64,000 nt of DNA. It comes from Weissella tructae. GTDB taxonomy: Bacteria; Bacillota; Bacilli; Lactobacillales; Lactobacillaceae. Under the pieces are notes generated by a model. That model did not search any database and was not told the origin of the DNA. It saw nothing but the letters and a program-made list of their open reading frames with translations. Positions 44,086 to 53,593 of the stretch are shown here, in pieces (positions within the stretch are counted from its first letter, which is position 1; each line of letters begins with the position of its first letter). The stretch is from assembly GCF_000732905.1 (NCBI RefSeq), contig NZ_CP007588.1, forward strand, positions 1,291,854-1,355,853, written 5' to 3'. Made by a program: the position numbers and the translations under genes.

Positions 44086-44844
44086 ATGACTAAAAAACAA
44101 ACAAAAAAGCGTTCAAAGCGCATCTTTAAAAGACTATTCCAACTTTTCATTATTATCTTGATTGCCGTAACTGGATTCGTCGGTTACACCGTCAGTCAAG
44201 CACCAACCATTACCGAAAATCAATTGCGTGCCTTACCAAATGAGACAGGCAAGCAAGATTACATTAAAGTAGATAAAATTCCAAAAACATATCAACAAGC
44301 CGTTATGGCCACAGAAGACGCGACCTTCCCGACAAATAATGGGCTTAATCGAAGTGGTATTAAAGCATTAATCATCTCTAATATCGCTGCGTTATTTGGT
44401 CAGGGAACGCCCCGTGGTGGATCTTCTATTACACAACAATTAGTCAAGCTGACTGTTTTTTCAACGGACGCGTCAGATCAAACCATCACACGAAAGATTC
44501 AAGAGATTTACTTAGCACTTAAAATCACACGTGAGTACAGTAAGCCCCAGTTATTTGAATACTATGTGAACAAACTTTACGAAGGGCACAATTCATACGG
44601 TGCTCAAACCATAGCTAATCTATACTATGATAAGCCACTTTCTGAACTTACATTAGCACAACAAGCAACCATTGCTGGAATAGGACAAAGCCCAGCAAAC
44701 TTTGATTTATACACTAATCCAGACTTGGTAAAAGAACGCCGAGATATTGTTTTACTATCTATGCTTAACAATGGAAACATATCTAAAAGTATGTATAATG
44801 ATAGTAAGGCGTCATCTATCACAGATGGGCTCATTAATCGTTAA
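44086..44844 (+). CDS. Monofunctional peptidoglycan transglycosylase (GT51)
   Basis: 252 residues. A basic N-terminus and one membrane helix (about 18-37) are followed by a GT51 domain. The catalytic Glu is in VMATEDATFPTNNG near residue 74; GGSSITQQLVK near 118 and KIQEIYLALKITREYSK near 145 are conserved motifs. There is no transpeptidase domain. It polymerises lipid II into glycan strands at the outer face of the membrane. The catalytic motif reads EDATFP rather than the common EDRRF, so activity might be altered. AGAGGA precedes the ATG. Confidence 0.85.
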   Translation: MTKKQTKKRSKRIFKRLFQLFIIILIAVTGFVGYTVSQAPTITENQLRALPNETGKQDYIKVDKIPKTYQQAVMATEDATFPTNNGLNRSGIKALIISNIAALFGQGTPRGGSSITQQLVKLTVFSTDASDQTITRKIQEIYLALKITREYSKPQLFEYYVNKLYEGHNSYGAQTIANLYYDKPLSELTLAQQATIAGIGQSPANFDLYTNPDLVKERRDIVLLSMLNNGNISKSMYNDSKASSITDGLINR

Positions 44845-44956
44845 CAATCACCCTATACCACTTACACCCAATTATGGGAAGTTTCTAATCGTTTAACGGT
44901 TGATTATTGTTAGTTCTCACGTATAATGTTAAACAATATTTAAAAAGGAGATCACT

Positions 44957-46510
44957 ATGGCGAACGCACAACAACATGATAGTATTTTGGTTTTGGACTT
45001 CGGTTCACAATACAACCAATTAATTTCACGTCGTGTCCGTGAATTGGGAGTTTACTCAGAACTTCGTTCACACAAGTTAACGGCTGCAGAAATTAAAGAA
45101 ATCAACCCAAAGGGAATTATCTTCTCCGGTGGGCCAAACTCTGTATATGAAGAGGGTGCTTTCACCATTGATCCTGAAATTTTTGAACTAGGACTTCCAA
45201 TCCTAGGTGTTTGTTATGGTATGCAATTGATGGCACACATGTTGCCTGGTGGAGAAGTTGTTCCTGCCGATAGTTCATCAGAATACGGTGAAACTGAAGT
45301 AGACATCATCGACCCAGAAACATTGTTGTTTGCTGGTACACCTGAACGTCAAACTGTTTTGATGTCACACGGTGACGTTATCAAGAGCATTCCAGAAGGA
45401 TTTAAGGCTGTTGCAACATCAGAAAACACACCATTTGCCGCAATGGAAAACCGCGAACGCAACCTTTACGGAGTTCAATTCCACCCTGAAACTGAAGCCA
45501 GTGTCTTCGGTATGCAATTGTTGGAAAACTTCGTAGAAAAGGCCGTTAAGGCAAACCGTAACTGGTCTATGGAAGACTTCATCAACGAACAAATCGAAGA
45601 TATTCGTGCAACTGTTGGTGACAAGAAGGTTCTTCTTGGTCTTTCTGGTGGTGTTGATTCATCTGTTGTTGGGGTTCTTTTGCAACGTGCAATTGGAGAC
45701 CAACTAACTTGTATCTTCGTAGATCACGGTCTATTGCGTAAGAACGAAGCTGCAGAAGTTATGGAACTTCTTGGTGGTAAGTTCGGTTTGAACATCGTCA
45801 AGGTTGATGCTCAAGAACGTTTCCTAAACATGCTTGCTGGTGTTTCTGATCCTGAAAAGAAGCGTAAGTTGATTGGTAATGAATTTATCGCTGTCTTCGA
45901 TGAAGAAGCAACTAAGCTTGATGGAATCGACTTCTTGGCTCAAGGAACGTTGTACACTGACGTTATTGAATCTGGAACTGAAACTGCACAAACAATCAAG
46001 TCACACCACAATGTTGGTGGATTGCCTGATGACATGCAATTCAAGTTGATCGAACCTTTGAACACTTTGTTCAAGGACGAAGTTCGTAACTTGGGTGAAA
46101 AGATGGGTATGCCTCACGATGTTGTTTGGCGTCAACCATTCCCAGGTCCTGGACTTGGAATTCGTGTTCTTGGTGACATTACAGAAGATAAGCTAGAAAT
46201 CGTCCGTGAATCAGATGCAATCTTGCGTGAAGAAATCGCCAAGAATGGTCTTGATGGTGATGTATGGCAATACTTCACAGTTCTAACTGGCGTTCGTTCA
46301 GTTGGGGTTATGGGAGATATCCGTACTTACGATTACACAATCGCTGTTCGTGCCATCACATCTGTTGATGGAATGACTGCTGATTTCGCGAAGTTGCCAT
46401 GGGATATTCTTGAAGAAATCTCACGTCGTATCGTTAACGAAGTTGCTAACATCAACCGTGTAGTCTACGATATTACAGCTAAGCCACCTGCAACTGTTGA
46501 ATGGGAATAA
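44957..46510 (+). CDS. guaA: GMP synthase (glutamine-hydrolysing)
   Basis: 517 residues, full length. The N-terminal class I glutaminase has the Cys in GVCYGMQLM near residue 85 and the His-Glu pair in FHPETEAS. The ATP-pyrophosphatase domain has the P-loop [10 protein letters not shown] near residue 228, and the C-terminal dimerisation domain ends [11 protein letters not shown]. It converts XMP to GMP. AAGGAG precedes the ATG. No purine riboswitch was recognised upstream. Confidence 0.96.
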   Translation: MANAQQHDSILVLDFGSQYNQLISRRVRELGVYSELRSHKLTAAEIKEINPKGIIFSGGPNSVYEEGAFTIDPEIFELGLPILGVCYGMQLMAHMLPGGEVVPADSSSEYGETEVDIIDPETLLFAGTPERQTVLMSHGDVIKSIPEGFKAVATSENTPFAAMENRERNLYGVQFHPETEASVFGMQLLENFVEKAVKANRNWSMEDFINEQIEDIRATVGDKKVLLGLSGGVDSSVVGVLLQRAIGDQLTCIFVDHGLLRKNEAAEVMELLGGKFGLNIVKVDAQERFLNMLAGVSDPEKKRKLIGNEFIAVFDEEATKLDGIDFLAQGTLYTDVIESGTETAQTIKSHHNVGGLPDDMQFKLIEPLNTLFKDEVRNLGEKMGMPHDVVWRQPFPGPGLGIRVLGDITEDKLEIVRESDAILREEIAKNGLDGDVWQYFTVLTGVRSVGVMGDIRTYDYTIAVRAITSVDGMTADFAKLPWDILEEISRRIVNEVANINRVVYDITAKPPATVEWE

Positions 46511-46606
46511 AAAACTCCCACAATCGTTGATTTAAAAGGCTTTTATTAAGATTAATTAGGCACAATACGAGATTAATTTACTTGAATTGTCTCCAAAACT
46601 GTCTCC

Positions 46607-46646
46607 AAAAACGGTGCATTAACTAATTAGTTAATGCACCGTTTTT
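46607..46646 (+). terminator. Long palindromic terminator after guaA
   Basis: A perfect 40-base palindrome. The left arm is AAAAACGGTGCATTAACTAA and the right arm is its exact complement. Confidence 0.85.
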
Positions 46647-46703
46647 GTTTTCATCTACGCTTATCTGATTTTATTAGTTTTTATATCCCACTATCAACTA
46701 ATA

Positions 46704-46719
46704 TGTTTCACGTGAAACA
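46704..46719. promoter_or_regulatory. parS site (ParB binding), exact
   Basis: TGTTTCACGTGAAACA, exact consensus, directly before the next terminator. Confidence 0.85.
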
Positions 46720-46751
46720 AAAAGAGCCGACATTAATGTCGGCTCTTTTTT
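46719..46751 (-). terminator. Terminator of coiled-coil protein gene
   Basis: Stem AAAAAGAGCCGACAT / ATGTCGGCTCTTTTT, perfect. Confidence 0.88.
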
Positions 46752-46780
46752 ATCATTTCAATACTTAGATGATTAATATA

Positions 46781-47599
46781 TTAACCTTCCGAAGATAGAT
46801 TACCTTGCGGAACTTCTGGACTAGATTCTTCACCACCGGTATGTTGATCACCCGATTCACCAGCACCCTCTGGGCTTGCCCCTTCTGGTTCAACACCAGG
46901 ATTTGGTTGGGTTCCTTCATTAGATCCACCCCCCTGAGGGGCTGTAGGTGTCCACACAGGCGTTTGACCTTGATTACGTGTCTCAGGTACCACAACATGA
47001 CTAGCAGGCTCTTGTGGCTCGTCAATCACGTTTTCTGCAGCCTCTGAGGACTCCTCTTCTATATTCTCTTCTTCAAGAATCGGTTCCTCTACAACATCTG
47101 GCAAAACATCAAGATTAGACGTCTCTTTCTTTACCTTCTTCTTTTTGTTCTTAATTGCCTTTGACTTAATTTCATTCAGTTCAGTCTTTAGTGTTTCTTT
47201 TTGCTTCTTTGACAATGACTTTAAGTTCGCAACTGTCTTGTGTAATTCTTTAAATTTTAGCTCAATTTGCTTTTTATTTTTAGCATCTTTAGCTGTGTTA
47301 TTTGCGTTCTTTTTAATACGTAGGATCAATTTATCCTGCATATCCTTCACAATTTTACTTTTTTCTTGTTCTTCGTTTTTAGATACACTGATACCCTTTA
47401 TTTTAACAATTTCCTGATCCATTTTTTTAATATCTGAATCATTCGCTTGCTTACTCAAGCGCTCAATATCCTTGAGTGCAGTCGATTTCATTGTTTGTTC
47501 AGCATGACCTTCTTGTTGTTTTAACACAACCCCCGTAACCACACCTGTTCCCACAATCGCAAAAACCCCCGCGATATACATCAATTTCTTTGTCATCAT
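46781..47599 (-). CDS. Secreted or anchored coiled-coil protein, unknown
   Basis: 272 residues from the ATG at 47599 (GGGAG eight bases upstream). A basic start and a hydrophobic segment (about 5-25) act as signal or anchor. Residues about 35-150 are Lys/Glu-rich and almost certainly helical coiled coil. Residues about 160-272 are acidic, then rich in Pro, Gly and Glu (NPGVEPEGASPEG), like a wall-spanning spacer. No LPXTG sorting motif is present at the end. Surface location is inferred; function is unknown. Monocistronic. Confidence 0.65.
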   Translation of the reverse strand: MMTKKLMYIAGVFAIVGTGVVTGVVLKQQEGHAEQTMKSTALKDIERLSKQANDSDIKKMDQEIVKIKGISVSKNEEQEKSKIVKDMQDKLILRIKKNANNTAKDAKNKKQIELKFKELHKTVANLKSLSKKQKETLKTELNEIKSKAIKNKKKKVKKETSNLDVLPDVVEEPILEEENIEEESSEAAENVIDEPQEPASHVVVPETRNQGQTPVWTPTAPQGGGSNEGTQPNPGVEPEGASPEGAGESGDQHTGGEESSPEVPQGNLSSEG

Positions 47600-47708
47600 A
47601 GTCCATACTCCCTTATCTGTCATATTCAATACTAAACAAAACAGCGGATATACACAATACTAGATGTGAACATTTAAATGAAGTTAAAACTATTTGAGAC
47701 ATAGGCAC

Positions 47709-47757
47709 AAAAAAAGACTCCTACATTTGAAATAAATTCAAACTAGGAGTCTTTTTT
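47709..47757 (-). terminator. Terminator of pyruvate oxidase gene
   Basis: Stem AAAAAGACTCCTA-TTTG / CAAA-TAGGAGTCTTTTT with a ten-base loop, about 70 bases after the stop. Confidence 0.8.
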
Positions 47758-47827
47758 AGTCAGTAGATTAATTTTCAGAAGTTATCCAATGGATGTCCCG
47801 TAAATCTTTCGTCCTGTCTATTTAAAA

Positions 47828-49648
47828 TTAGAAGCTAAACTTGTTTCCGTTGTCTTCCTTGATGTACTTTGAAGTTAGACCTTCAGCTTCAAGGAATTCG
47901 CGGAATGGTACAAGTTCTTCAGCTTCGTACTTAGCCTTGTAGTCAGCAACAACTTCTTCACCGTACAAGTTTGTATCTAGCTTCAAAGTTTCAACTGGGA
48001 TTGGACGATCCTTAGTGATCTTAGCATCGATAACAACAACGCGACCTTGGTTGTAGTAATCAACAGCTTCCTTCATTACACGATCGATATCTTCGATACG
48101 GCTAACAGTCAAACCAACAGCACCTTGTGCTTCACCAATCTTAGCGTAGTCGACATCAGTAAAGTCAACACCGAAGTTGAATGTGTTTGTGTCTTCGTAC
48201 TTGTTCTTGATGAATCCGTATTCAGTGTTTGTGAATACAACGTTAATAACTGGCATGTCGTAACGGACAGTAGTAACAACGTCTTGGAATACCATTGAGA
48301 AGGCTCCGTCACCAGCCAAGTTCCATACTTGACGGTCTGGGTAAGCGTTCTTAGCGGCAATTGCACCTGGCAATCCAATTCCCATTGTGGCAAACAATGG
48401 TGATGTACGCCACATGTTCTTTGGTGTCATGTGCAAGTGACGGATTGACATTTGTGTAACGTTACCAACGTCAGTTGAGTAAATAGCATCTTCTGCTGCG
48501 TACTTGTTGATGGCGTTGTAGACTTGGTAAGCTTGTAGGTCACCTTCAGTCTTTTGTTCCAACTTGTTCATGTAATCGCGCCAGTTTTGAACGTTCTTGA
48601 TGTTAGCATTCCACCATGCTGATTCAGCAACTGGTGAAACCTTTGCAAGAATAGCGTTGATAGCTTCACCAGCGTCACCAAGAATGGCAACATCTGTTTG
48701 GTGACGCTTACCTAGCATTGCTGGGTTGTTGTCGATTTGGATGAACTTGTCAACGTTACGGAAAGTTCCTTCAACTTCTGAGAATGGGAAGTTAGTTCCA
48801 ACGAACAATACTGTATCTGATTCCAAAACAGTTTCGTTAGCAGGCTTCCAACCAACACGGAATGTTGATCCTGTGAAGGCTTCGAAATCCCATTCGAAAG
48901 TTTCGAAGTTCTTACCAGTAGTGATAATAGGTGCCTTGATCTTACGTGCCAATTCTTGCAACGCAGTTCCGTTACCCATTGTTCCCATACCAGCGTAGAT
49001 TACTGGACGCTTAGCAGCGTTCAACAATTCAACTGCTTCGTCAATTTCTGCTTCTTCAACAGGAGCTGACTTGTAGTTCTTGAACTTTTCACCTGATGAG
49101 TACAATGGTGTTGAGTACAATGATTCAACATCAAGTTCAGCAAACCCGAAGTCTGCTGGCACTTCAAGAACGGCAACTCCGCGCTTAGCAATAGCTGTAC
49201 GGATAGCGTCGTCTACCAAGTGTGGCAATTGTTCTGGAGTTGCAACACGACGGTTGTAAACCGCAATGTTTTCGTACATTGGGTTTTGGTTCAATTCTTG
49301 GAATGAGTCCATGTTCAATTCGCGAACTGGCTTTGATCCCAAGATTGCCAATACTGGAATGTTATCCATAGCAGCATCGTACAATCCGTTGATCAAGTGA
49401 GTTGCACCAGGTCCACCAGAACCAACAGTAACACCCAACTTACCACCGAACTTGTATTGCATAACCGCAGCCATTGCACCAACTTCTTCGTGCTTAACTT
49501 GCAAGAACTTGATGTTGTTTTCAGGGTTACCCATTGCGTTCATCAAACCACTAAGTGTTCCAGAAGGAATACCGTACATGGTGTCAACGCCCCAACCTTC
49601 CATTACCTTAAGCGCAGCTAATCCTGCTGACATCTTCTTATCTGACAT
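47828..49648 (-). CDS. pox: Pyruvate oxidase
   Basis: 606 residues. A thiamine-diphosphate enzyme that oxidises pyruvate with phosphate and oxygen to acetyl phosphate, CO2 and H2O2. The cofactor motif [13 protein letters not shown] near residue 440 with the closing Asn, the catalytic Glu in [11 protein letters not shown] near residue 53, [17 protein letters not shown] and the FAD domain fit this family and length. GGAGG lies ten bases before the ATG at 49648; a GTG two codons earlier is a possible alternative start. A promoter and a cre site lie upstream, so it is expected to be repressed by glucose and expressed in aerobic stationary phase. Confidence 0.9.
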   Translation of the reverse strand: MSDKKMSAGLAALKVMEGWGVDTMYGIPSGTLSGLMNAMGNPENNIKFLQVKHEEVGAMAAVMQYKFGGKLGVTVGSGGPGATHLINGLYDAAMDNIPVLAILGSKPVRELNMDSFQELNQNPMYENIAVYNRRVATPEQLPHLVDDAIRTAIAKRGVAVLEVPADFGFAELDVESLYSTPLYSSGEKFKNYKSAPVEEAEIDEAVELLNAAKRPVIYAGMGTMGNGTALQELARKIKAPIITTGKNFETFEWDFEAFTGSTFRVGWKPANETVLESDTVLFVGTNFPFSEVEGTFRNVDKFIQIDNNPAMLGKRHQTDVAILGDAGEAINAILAKVSPVAESAWWNANIKNVQNWRDYMNKLEQKTEGDLQAYQVYNAINKYAAEDAIYSTDVGNVTQMSIRHLHMTPKNMWRTSPLFATMGIGLPGAIAAKNAYPDRQVWNLAGDGAFSMVFQDVVTTVRYDMPVINVVFTNTEYGFIKNKYEDTNTFNFGVDFTDVDYAKIGEAQGAVGLTVSRIEDIDRVMKEAVDYYNQGRVVVIDAKITKDRPIPVETLKLDTNLYGEEVVADYKAKYEAEELVPFREFLEAEGLTSKYIKEDNGNKFSF

Positions 49649-49673
49649 ATTCACAAAGCCTCCATAATATGTG

Positions 49674-49729
49674 TGTAAACGTTTACTAATTACTACTGTA
49701 TTTTACTTAATTTTATGGGATAATGTCAA
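49674..49729 (-). promoter_or_regulatory. pox promoter and cre site
   Basis: On the minus strand TTGACA (49729-49724) and TAAAAT (49705-49700) are 18 bases apart. TGTAAACGTTTACT (49674-49687), a near-perfect CcpA cre with a 12-base palindrome, lies just after the transcript start, where CcpA would block elongation. Confidence 0.75.
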
Positions 49730-49740
49730 GCCATTAACCA

Positions 49741-50109
49741 TACGAAACACACTAAAAACCGCGATATAATCGGCATTTATGCTTGTGTTTACATTCACAT
49801 TCAATAAACACAAAAACAACCTTTTAGACGTGTCTAAAAACATGTTCGTTTGTGAAATTAAATATTCGTCTACATACTAACCATATCTGTAAAATATATT
49901 TTCTATTATTTTGCAATCATCACATTGATTCATCGCGATGTTTTATCGTGATTATATTCACTTACATTCAGTATGGAAGATTTGTCTTTCTGCAAATTCC
50001 CTATAAGCTATTTTTTAATTATGTTAAATATTGACTGTCAAAAAACCTTAAAATCGGTATCTATCTTTTAAAAATTTATTTTAAAAATCATACGATTTTA
50101 TCAACAAAA
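49741..50109. other. AT-rich intergenic region without genes
   Basis: No convincing ORF or RNA was found. Three inverted repeats are visible: GTGTTTA / TAAACAC (49785-49811), TTTTAGAC / GTCTAAAA (49822-49839) and ATCGCGAT / ATCGTGAT (about 49932-49952). They may be regulator sites for pox or remnants. Confidence 0.4.
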
Positions 50110-50149
50110 CAAAAAAGAGAGATGTTCCACGTGGAACGTCTCTCTTTTT
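50110..50149. terminator. Terminator whose stem contains a degenerate parS
   Basis: AAAAAGAGAGA and TCTCTCTTTTT flank TGTTCCACGTGGAACG (50123-50138), so the hairpin stem and a parS-like palindrome are the same sequence. Confidence 0.75.
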
Positions 50150-50225
50150 ATTATCTATTTTTGGATTCTAAAATATCAATGAAGTATATTATCTTATTTA
50201 TATATTTCCACATATATATCGAGAA

Positions 50226-50241
50226 TGTTCCACATGAAACA
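50226..50241. promoter_or_regulatory. parS-like site, two mismatches
   Basis: TGTTCCACATGAAACA, near the 3' end of the glycosyltransferase gene. Confidence 0.5.
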
Positions 50242-50248
50242 TTTTAGC

Positions 50249-51076
50249 TTAATCCATCATACGACTAGTTTTTTTCAGATAATCTAAATACAATCCAGTA
50301 AAGCGGTTATCATGTTTTTTATCCCATGGTTTAGGCTTTCCACAGAAATGGAGTACTACGGTATTCTCCATAACCCAATGAATATCACGTTCCCCTAAAC
50401 TGGCCGTAAGATATCTTGTATACATGCGTGCGTCATAATTCCATTTTTCATCAGGTATCTCAATCGCGTATTTTCCATACAAGTAATTTAAAATATCTTG
50501 ATCTGGTAGTAAGAGCATGTTGCCATGTTCTTGGATCACATCACTTATATCAGCCCAGCGTACAATTTCGCGAGCTTTTTCAAGATTAATCACCATAATT
50601 CCTGAATTGTAATACCCATGTTTTATATCTAAGCGAACTTTATTTATTGGCGTTGTGACATCGATTACTCCTGTATGTGTCGCAGCAGCCAGCATATATT
50701 CTCCCATATCCAAATCCCAAAGTTCACGGATAGAGTTAATGACGAGGATATCCGGGTCCATATAGATAACTTTTGTGATTTCTTTTGGTAAAATCTCACC
50801 TGCTAACAAACGAAAATACATTTCTTTTGGATATCGATCTTCAATTGGCGCATCTGACCAATTACTGCCATCAACTTGGACGACATTTAAATCATACCCT
50901 AGCTTATTTGTTAGAGTTCTCAAGCTCTCTATCTTGACCTCAGATACGCTTTCGTAAACAATCCAAACTCGCATATCTTGATTAGGATTATTTTCTTTGA
51001 TTGAAACTAACGCTACTTGTAAGGGCGCCATATATCGCTCATCAATTGTAAACAATAAATCAATTGGATTACTCAT
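50249..51076 (-). CDS. Glycosyltransferase family 8 protein
   Basis: 275 residues, GT-A fold. LLFTIDERYMAPLQVALVS at the start and the metal-binding motif YMDPDILVINS near residue 90 are typical of GT8. HGYYNSGIMVINLEKAR near 145, LPDQDILNYLYG and the C-terminal His in VVLHFCGKPKPW also match. It transfers glucose or galactose from UDP-sugar to an unknown acceptor. The ATG at 51076 overlaps the stop of the SDR gene by eight bases, so the two are coupled. Its involvement in surface glycan synthesis is inferred. Confidence 0.86.
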   Translation of the reverse strand: MSNPIDLLFTIDERYMAPLQVALVSIKENNPNQDMRVWIVYESVSEVKIESLRTLTNKLGYDLNVVQVDGSNWSDAPIEDRYPKEMYFRLLAGEILPKEITKVIYMDPDILVINSIRELWDLDMGEYMLAAATHTGVIDVTTPINKVRLDIKHGYYNSGIMVINLEKAREIVRWADISDVIQEHGNMLLLPDQDILNYLYGKYAIEIPDEKWNYDARMYTRYLTASLGERDIHWVMENTVVLHFCGKPKPWDKKHDNRFTGLYLDYLKKTSRMMD

Positions 51077-51932
51077 CACGGACACCTTCTCTTATTTGTT
51101 TTTTGTTATGCATATTATTATCTAACATTGATTGCATGACCTTCTTATAGACATTCGGCATTGTTCGACTGGCCCATACAATCATTTTATCCGACGTTGA
51201 ATTTAAATATCGACGTTTAGCTTTTGCATCAGTAGCAGCTTTATAAAATACTTTCGCTAAATCAGCGCTAGTTGTTTTGCCTTCATTGTTTACTAAGATA
51301 GTTGAAACACTGTCTATTAGTTTTTGGTAGGGTGAATCTTCAGGTAAATCTTTTCGCGCATTTTCCATCGCAATTTTTGACCATTCTGATTGAGTGCCAC
51401 CTGGTTGCACAACAACAGATCGTATACCAAATTGACTAACTTCTAGATCCAATGAATCTGAAAATTGTTGCAACGCTGCCTTTGTGGCGTGATAAAAAGC
51501 ACCTAATGGCATATACACGTCCCCACCAATTGACGAAATATTAATGATGCGCCCAAATCCTTGTTCTCGCATTGCTGGCAAAACAAGTTTTGATAGTTCA
51601 ATTGCCCCAAAGACATTAACTTCAAATTGTTGGCGCACTTGTTTCATATCTGTATATTCCACTGCGCCATATTGTCCATATCCAGCATTATTAATCAATA
51701 TATCGATACGTCCTTGTTCTTGTAAAACGGTCTCAATAAATTTTTGGTTACTTTCTGTTTTTGACACGTCCAAAGGTAACACTCTAACTCCCATGTACCC
51801 TAATTCTTTCATCTTATCGGTACGACGTGCCCCTGCATAAACTTGCCATCCTTTTTTTACAAATAATTCAGCACTGGCTTTTCCCATACCAGATGATGCA
51901 CCTGTAATAACAATAACTTTTTTCTTCCCCAT
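51069..51932 (-). CDS. Short-chain dehydrogenase/reductase
   Basis: 287 residues. TGASSGMGKASAELF near residue 8 binds the dinucleotide, NNAGYGQYG near 85 supports the fold, and the catalytic Ser (ISSIGGD) and YHATK near 155 form the active site. It reduces a carbonyl or oxidises an alcohol of unknown identity; the Arg following the second strand (ARRTDK) favours NADPH. Basic C-terminal region. AAGGAG precedes the ATG. Coupled to the following GT8 gene. Confidence 0.87.
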   Translation of the reverse strand: MGKKKVIVITGASSGMGKASAELFVKKGWQVYAGARRTDKMKELGYMGVRVLPLDVSKTESNQKFIETVLQEQGRIDILINNAGYGQYGAVEYTDMKQVRQQFEVNVFGAIELSKLVLPAMREQGFGRIINISSIGGDVYMPLGAFYHATKAALQQFSDSLDLEVSQFGIRSVVVQPGGTQSEWSKIAMENARKDLPEDSPYQKLIDSVSTILVNNEGKTTSADLAKVFYKAATDAKAKRRYLNSTSDKMIVWASRTMPNVYKKVMQSMLDNNMHNKKQIREGVRDE

Positions 51933-52044
51933 ATCCCTCTCCTTAACTGGTTATCAAAGATAACCATCGATTGTTTTTCACTTACACTGATGACCATACC
52001 ATCATGGACTTTGTTAAATCTTAATGCAACTTTTTTCTTCCTAA

Positions 52045-52060
52045 TGTTTCACATGAAACA
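52045..52060. promoter_or_regulatory. parS-like site, one mismatch
   Basis: TGTTTCACATGAAACA, between the SDR gene start and the glyoxalase-like gene's terminator. Confidence 0.65.
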
Positions 52061-52071
52061 TTTTCCCAAAT

Positions 52072-52106
52072 AAAAAGCCTACTCATATTAATGAGTAGAC
52101 TTTTTC
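52072..52106 (-). terminator. Terminator of glyoxalase-like gene
   Basis: Stem AAAAAG-CTACTCAT / ATGAGTAG-CTTTTT, overlapping the end of the gene by a few bases of spacer. Confidence 0.8.
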
Positions 52107-52112
52107 ATTTAA

Positions 52113-52589
52113 CTATCCACGTGTGAAAGGTCCCTTAGGTTCGATCAATTCCAAGTTAGTTCCATCAGGATCCTTGAAATAAACAACTCCAGTACCAAAT
52201 CCTGACTTCAACCCATCTTCTTCATCGAAGTAGATAGGTTCTCCTTCAGGTTCAATTCCTAATTCCTTCAAGCGTCCCATTGCAGCTTCTAGGTCTTCGA
52301 CTTCAAAACACATGTGCATAGCACTAATTTGTTCATTAGAATAGTTTGCCTTTGAGGCTGTTGGTTCAACGTATTGTAAAATATCCATGTTGATATTTCC
52401 TAAGCGCAAGTTAGCATACTTAATATCAACTTCCTTAAGTCCTTGAACTTGTGCCATACGCTTTCCACCAATTGAATCACGGTTAGAAACTTTGTTCCCT
52501 GACAAAGCTTCATAAAATTCAACTGACTTATCCAAATCACTTACCGTGATTCCGATGTGGTTTACCATAGAAAATCCCATGTTACTCAT
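52113..52589 (-). CDS. VOC-family (glyoxalase/bleomycin-resistance-like) protein
   Basis: 158 residues. The beta-alpha-beta-beta-beta units begin with MVNHIGITVSDLDKSVEFYEAL (quoted in part as VNHIGITVSDLDKSV) and MHMCFEVEDLEAAMGRLKE. VVYFKDPDGTNLELIEP closes the fold. Metal ligands (His in HIGIT, Glu in LELIE) are in place. The substrate is unknown; aromatic or glyoxal detoxification is possible. GGAGG precedes the ATG. It follows the aldo-keto reductase gene by 38 bases and is probably in its operon under HxlR control. Confidence 0.83.
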   Translation of the reverse strand: MSNMGFSMVNHIGITVSDLDKSVEFYEALSGNKVSNRDSIGGKRMAQVQGLKEVDIKYANLRLGNINMDILQYVEPTASKANYSNEQISAMHMCFEVEDLEAAMGRLKELGIEPEGEPIYFDEEDGLKSGFGTGVVYFKDPDGTNLELIEPKGPFTRG

Positions 52590-52627
52590 ATTACTGTCCT
52601 CCCGATTGTGACTGTTACATATTTAAA

Positions 52628-53467
52628 TTAGACATTAAATACATCTGGGTGAGGTCCAACACGTAGATCCTCATTCAAATTATACAACATTTCCATATCA
52701 TCTGCAGACAATTCAAAGTCAAATACATCAGCATTACTCAACAAACGTGATGTCTTAACAGACTTAACAACCAACATTACATCACGTTGAATATCCCAAC
52801 GTAATACAATTTGAGCTGGTGTCTTGTTATACTTTGCTGCAAGTTCACCAATAACTTCATTATCTAGAATTTGCCCTTGCATCAAAGGTGACCATGCTTG
52901 GGTCTTAATACCATGTTCAGCACCAAATGCTTGTAGATCACGTTGTGACAACTTAGGGTGCAATTCAACTTGGTTAAGTACTGGCACAACCTTAGCATAT
53001 GACAATAGGTCTTCTAGGTGATGTGGTTGGAAGTTACTTACACCAATTGCCTTGATCTTTCCGGCAGCGTATAGTTCTTCCAAGCCCAACCATGCATCCT
53101 TGTATTGCTTGTCTCCAGGCCAGTGAATCAAGAACAAGTCAACGTAATCCAGTTGTAGCTTTTCCAAACTTGCTTCAACTGATGCAATCGCATCTTCCTT
53201 GCTCATACCAAAGTTCCAAACCTTAGATGTAATAAACAAATCTTCTCGGTTCAAACCTGTCTTAGCTAAACCAAGCTTAATTCCTTCACCAACACCAGCT
53301 TCGTTACCATAAATTTGAGCTGTATCAATTAGACGGTAACCATTTTCAATACTTGAAGCCACAACTTCTGCTGTATCTTCGTCTGGAATTTGGAAAACAC
53401 CCAATCCCAAACCTGGCATTTCAACATCATTATTTAGTGTAATTGTATCTTGTAAAGAGTTAATCAT
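52628..53467 (-). CDS. Aldo/keto reductase
   Basis: 279 residues, AKR5-like. The catalytic residues are visible: Asp and Tyr in LIDTAQIYGNEAG near residue 47, Lys in FITSKVW near 78, His in LFLIHWPGD near 110. The NADPH-binding end reads VVKSVKTSRLLSNADVFDF. It reduces aldehydes, including methylglyoxal-type compounds, by family knowledge. AGGAG precedes the ATG. It is divergent from hxlR and probably activated or repressed by it. Confidence 0.9.
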   Translation of the reverse strand: MINSLQDTITLNNDVEMPGLGLGVFQIPDEDTAEVVASSIENGYRLIDTAQIYGNEAGVGEGIKLGLAKTGLNREDLFITSKVWNFGMSKEDAIASVEASLEKLQLDYVDLFLIHWPGDKQYKDAWLGLEELYAAGKIKAIGVSNFQPHHLEDLLSYAKVVPVLNQVELHPKLSQRDLQAFGAEHGIKTQAWSPLMQGQILDNEVIGELAAKYNKTPAQIVLRWDIQRDVMLVVKSVKTSRLLSNADVFDFELSADDMEMLYNLNEDLRVGPHPDVFNV

Positions 53468-53551
53468 TTTTTTATTCTCCTGTTCTTCCTTAACTGTTGA
53501 TTATAGGATATACTTATAAAAACAAAGTAGCAAGTACATACTTTAAAGTGC

Positions 53552-53575
53552 CATAGGTACTTTTTAGTACCTATG
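53552..53575. promoter_or_regulatory. Inverted-repeat operator at hxlR / AKR
   Basis: CATAGGTAC and GTACCTATG are separated by six bases. Further GTAC-containing half-sites occur at 53530-53545. Position between divergent regulator and reductase genes suggests HxlR binding. Confidence 0.65.
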
Positions 53576-53593
53576 CATGAAAGGACAAATATT

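Larger units (their letters stand above)
46511..46780. other. Intergenic region after guaA with repeated 12-mer
   Basis: CTGTCTCCAAAA occurs twice in tandem (one copy beginning TTGTCTCCAAAA, 46587-46610). The frame through it reads LSPKLSPKTVH and then stops, which resembles the C-terminal ends of some phage integrases. The 3' end of guaA is a known integration hot spot, so this may be a trace of a lost element. The rest holds terminators and a parS site. Confidence 0.4.

Noticed and set aside
44845-44956. Possible purine riboswitch before guaA
   Set aside because: The region is too short and lacks the conserved purine-riboswitch core.
49852-50034. 60-codon plus-strand ORF in the AT-rich gap after pox
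   Set aside because: No ribosome site, and composition expected from AT-rich non-coding DNA.
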